6,405 bases of DNA from Flavobacteriales bacterium (lineage in GTDB: Bacteria; Bacteroidota; Bacteroidia; Flavobacteriales_D; Parvicellaceae): positions 1-6,405 of the forward strand of contig JALTUD010000271.1 in assembly GCA_027047735.1 (NCBI GenBank), given 5' to 3'. Below, one piece after another: positions 5,015-6,405 of this stretch (position 1 is its first letter; every line of letters begins with the position of its first letter). A model generated the notes under the pieces. It saw only the letters and a program-made list of their open reading frames with translations. It was not told where the DNA came from and made no database searches. The position numbers and the translations under genes are program-made.

Positions 5015-6405
5015 ATGAAATTATTATTGTCTTTTTTCTTTGTTAGTAGTTTAATATCAACGGTTTGGGCACAGTTTCCCAATGATATGCCATATCAAAG
5101 CATACCAACCCCATCAAACGTTGCCTTACCAAGTTATTTAGGAAATGTGATAGATCATTCTGTTCCGCAGCCCATAGAGATTAAACGAATTACCGATGCT
5201 TATCCTTATACCGATAATAACGGCGACCCTCAAGTTTGGTATCCTACGCATGAGTATTCAAAAATTCAAGTTTGGAATGCCAATCAAACTCTATTTAAGT
5301 TATTGACATGGAGTATTTTAGATGGAACTACTTATCAAGAGGTTCAAAGTTTATCCGGAGATATTTATCCGAGCTATTGGTCAAATGTTGATCCGGATTT
5401 GATTTGGAGTTTTCAAGAAAACGGAGATATTAAGAAATACACCGTTTCAACGAATACAACTCAAACAGTAGCCTCCCTTTCCGGGTATGAATACGTTCAA
5501 ATGGGGCCGGGAGAAGGAAATTTTGATAAAAATGACCATTATGTAGCCTTGGTTGGAAAGAAAACAAACGGAGATTTAGATGTGATTGTTTATGATTTAC
5601 AAACATTACAAACTGTAACCGTTAGAACTTTTCCCGGTGCTTGGGGAAGTGGTGGTCTAGGGTTTCCTGATTTGGTTGATTGGGTGTCGGTTTCACAATC
5701 CGGTAACTATGTCGTTATCATGTGGAATCATAATACAACTTCCGATAGTAACCCTTACATTGAAAATGGTAATTCTCACTACGGAGTGGAAGTGTATAAC
5801 ACTGTGGATATGCAATTTCAAAACCGAATAATTAAATACGGTAACCACGGGGATTTAGGATATGCTACAGACGGAAGTGAGGTCTTGGTACAGTTTTACG
5901 GAATGTATGGGGGAGGAACGTTATATATGCATAAGCTAGATGGAACAGAATCGAATATTGTTTTATCTACCAATCCGGATTTTGGAGTTGCCGGTCATGT
6001 TTCTTGTAGAAATATTAATCGACCGGGGTGGGCGTATATTACACATAGTATGCCGGCTCAATCGGGACAAATGGTGGCCGTGAAATTAGATAATTCAGGA
6101 GAAGTAGAACATTTTGGACATCATTTTAGTAGTGCTACAAGTTATGACCAAGCTGCAATGGCTGTCGCCTCACCTAATGGTGATTTAATTTGTTTTAAAT
6201 CAGATTTTGGCACAGGTCCCAACACAACACCTTCAGTTTCTTATAGTTTTGTTGGTAAATTAGCCAATACTTCGTCAATACAATCGAATCAAACAAGTGA
6301 ATTTCATATCTATCCAAATCCCGCCAATGATTTTATTAGAATAAACGCAAAAGAACCTATAAAAACAGTCGAAGTCTTTAACATAGCCGGACAAAAAGTA
6401 AAGAG
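5015..6405 (+). CDS. Secreted beta-propeller-like protein with T9SS type A sorting domain (3' end outside window)
   Basis: An open frame of 463 codons continues to the right edge with no stop. It starts with a Sec signal peptide, MKLLLSFFFVSSLISTVWA, cleaved after Ala19. Residues about 60-415 are beta-rich, with recurring blade-like units such as DLIWSFQENGDIKKYTV (129-144), HYVALVGKKTNGDLDVIVYD (175-194), DWVSVSQSGNYVVIMWNHN (222-240), YGVEVYN (256-262) and DGSEVLVQF (286-294). A later segment holds GHVSCRNINRPGWAYITH (327-344) and SPNGDLICFKSD (386-397). This resembles TolB/WD40-like propellers, but no catalytic site is recognisable. From about residue 430, FHIYPNPANDFIRI followed by KTVEVFNIAGQKVK is a T9SS C-terminal sorting domain (Por_Sor_Tail type), so the protein should be secreted across the outer membrane and then attached to the surface or released. 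About 30-45 residues of that domain are likely beyond the window. No close Shine-Dalgarno site is seen before the ATG. Confidence 0.88.
   Translation, partial: MKLLLSFFFVSSLISTVWAQFPNDMPYQSIPTPSNVALPSYLGNVIDHSVPQPIEIKRITDAYPYTDNNGDPQVWYPTHEYSKIQVWNANQTLFKLLTWSILDGTTYQEVQSLSGDIYPSYWSNVDPDLIWSFQENGDIKKYTVSTNTTQTVASLSGYEYVQMGPGEGNFDKNDHYVALVGKKTNGDLDVIVYDLQTLQTVTVRTFPGAWGSGGLGFPDLVDWVSVSQSGNYVVIMWNHNTTSDSNPYIENGNSHYGVEVYNTVDMQFQNRIIKYGNHGDLGYATDGSEVLVQFYGMYGGGTLYMHKLDGTESNIVLSTNPDFGVAGHVSCRNINRPGWAYITHSMPAQSGQMVAVKLDNSGEVEHFGHHFSSATSYDQAAMAVASPNGDLICFKSDFGTGPNTTPSVSYSFVGKLANTSSIQSNQTSEFHIYPNPANDFIRINAKEPIKTVEVFNIAGQKVK

Overview
The window looks like chromosomal DNA of a member of the Bacteroidota, most likely class Flavobacteriia. 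It is AT-rich. It carries a CarboxypepD_reg-type TonB-dependent receptor paired with a DUF4249 lipoprotein, a secreted protein ending in a type IX secretion (T9SS) sorting domain, and promoter-like TAnnTTTG boxes instead of strong Shine-Dalgarno sites. These assignments come from recognising sequence features; no database search was run.

Layout. Positions 1-760 (minus strand) hold most of a DUF4249 outer-membrane lipoprotein gene whose 3' end lies outside the window. Positions 765-3092 (minus strand) hold a complete 775-residue TonB-dependent receptor. The two genes are 4 bases apart, so they form a receptor-lipoprotein operon transcribed leftward. Positions 3874-4875 (plus strand) encode an exported c-type cytochrome with two CxxCH haem sites. 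Positions 5015-6405 (plus strand) encode a secreted beta-propeller-like protein that runs off the right edge inside its T9SS sorting domain; a recognisable promoter lies in front of it.

The most unusual part is the 781-base divergent intergenic region, 3093-3873. It contains (a) a structured intergenic repeat of a type I associate with flavobacterial genomes (3191-3333, apparently resuming at 3493-3511); (b) a 159-base near-palindrome (3334-3492) that looks like a miniature inverted-repeat element inserted at a TA in that repeat; and (c) a second, about 176-base near-palindrome (3684-3859) that ends only 14 bases before the cytochrome start codon. Elements b and c have different terminal repeats. 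Both are centred on the same hairpin core, CRTAGC-N4-GCTAYG, with a compensated A-T to G-C change between them. Two similar 27-base near-palindromes (3162-3188 and 3613-3639) flank a and b.

How the genes may work together. The receptor and DUF4249 lipoprotein probably act as an outer-membrane uptake pair for an unidentified substrate. The cytochrome and the T9SS protein are exported, but nothing in the sequence ties them to that substrate. The window is mostly envelope functions separated by a repeat-dense spacer that may also shape transcription in both directions.
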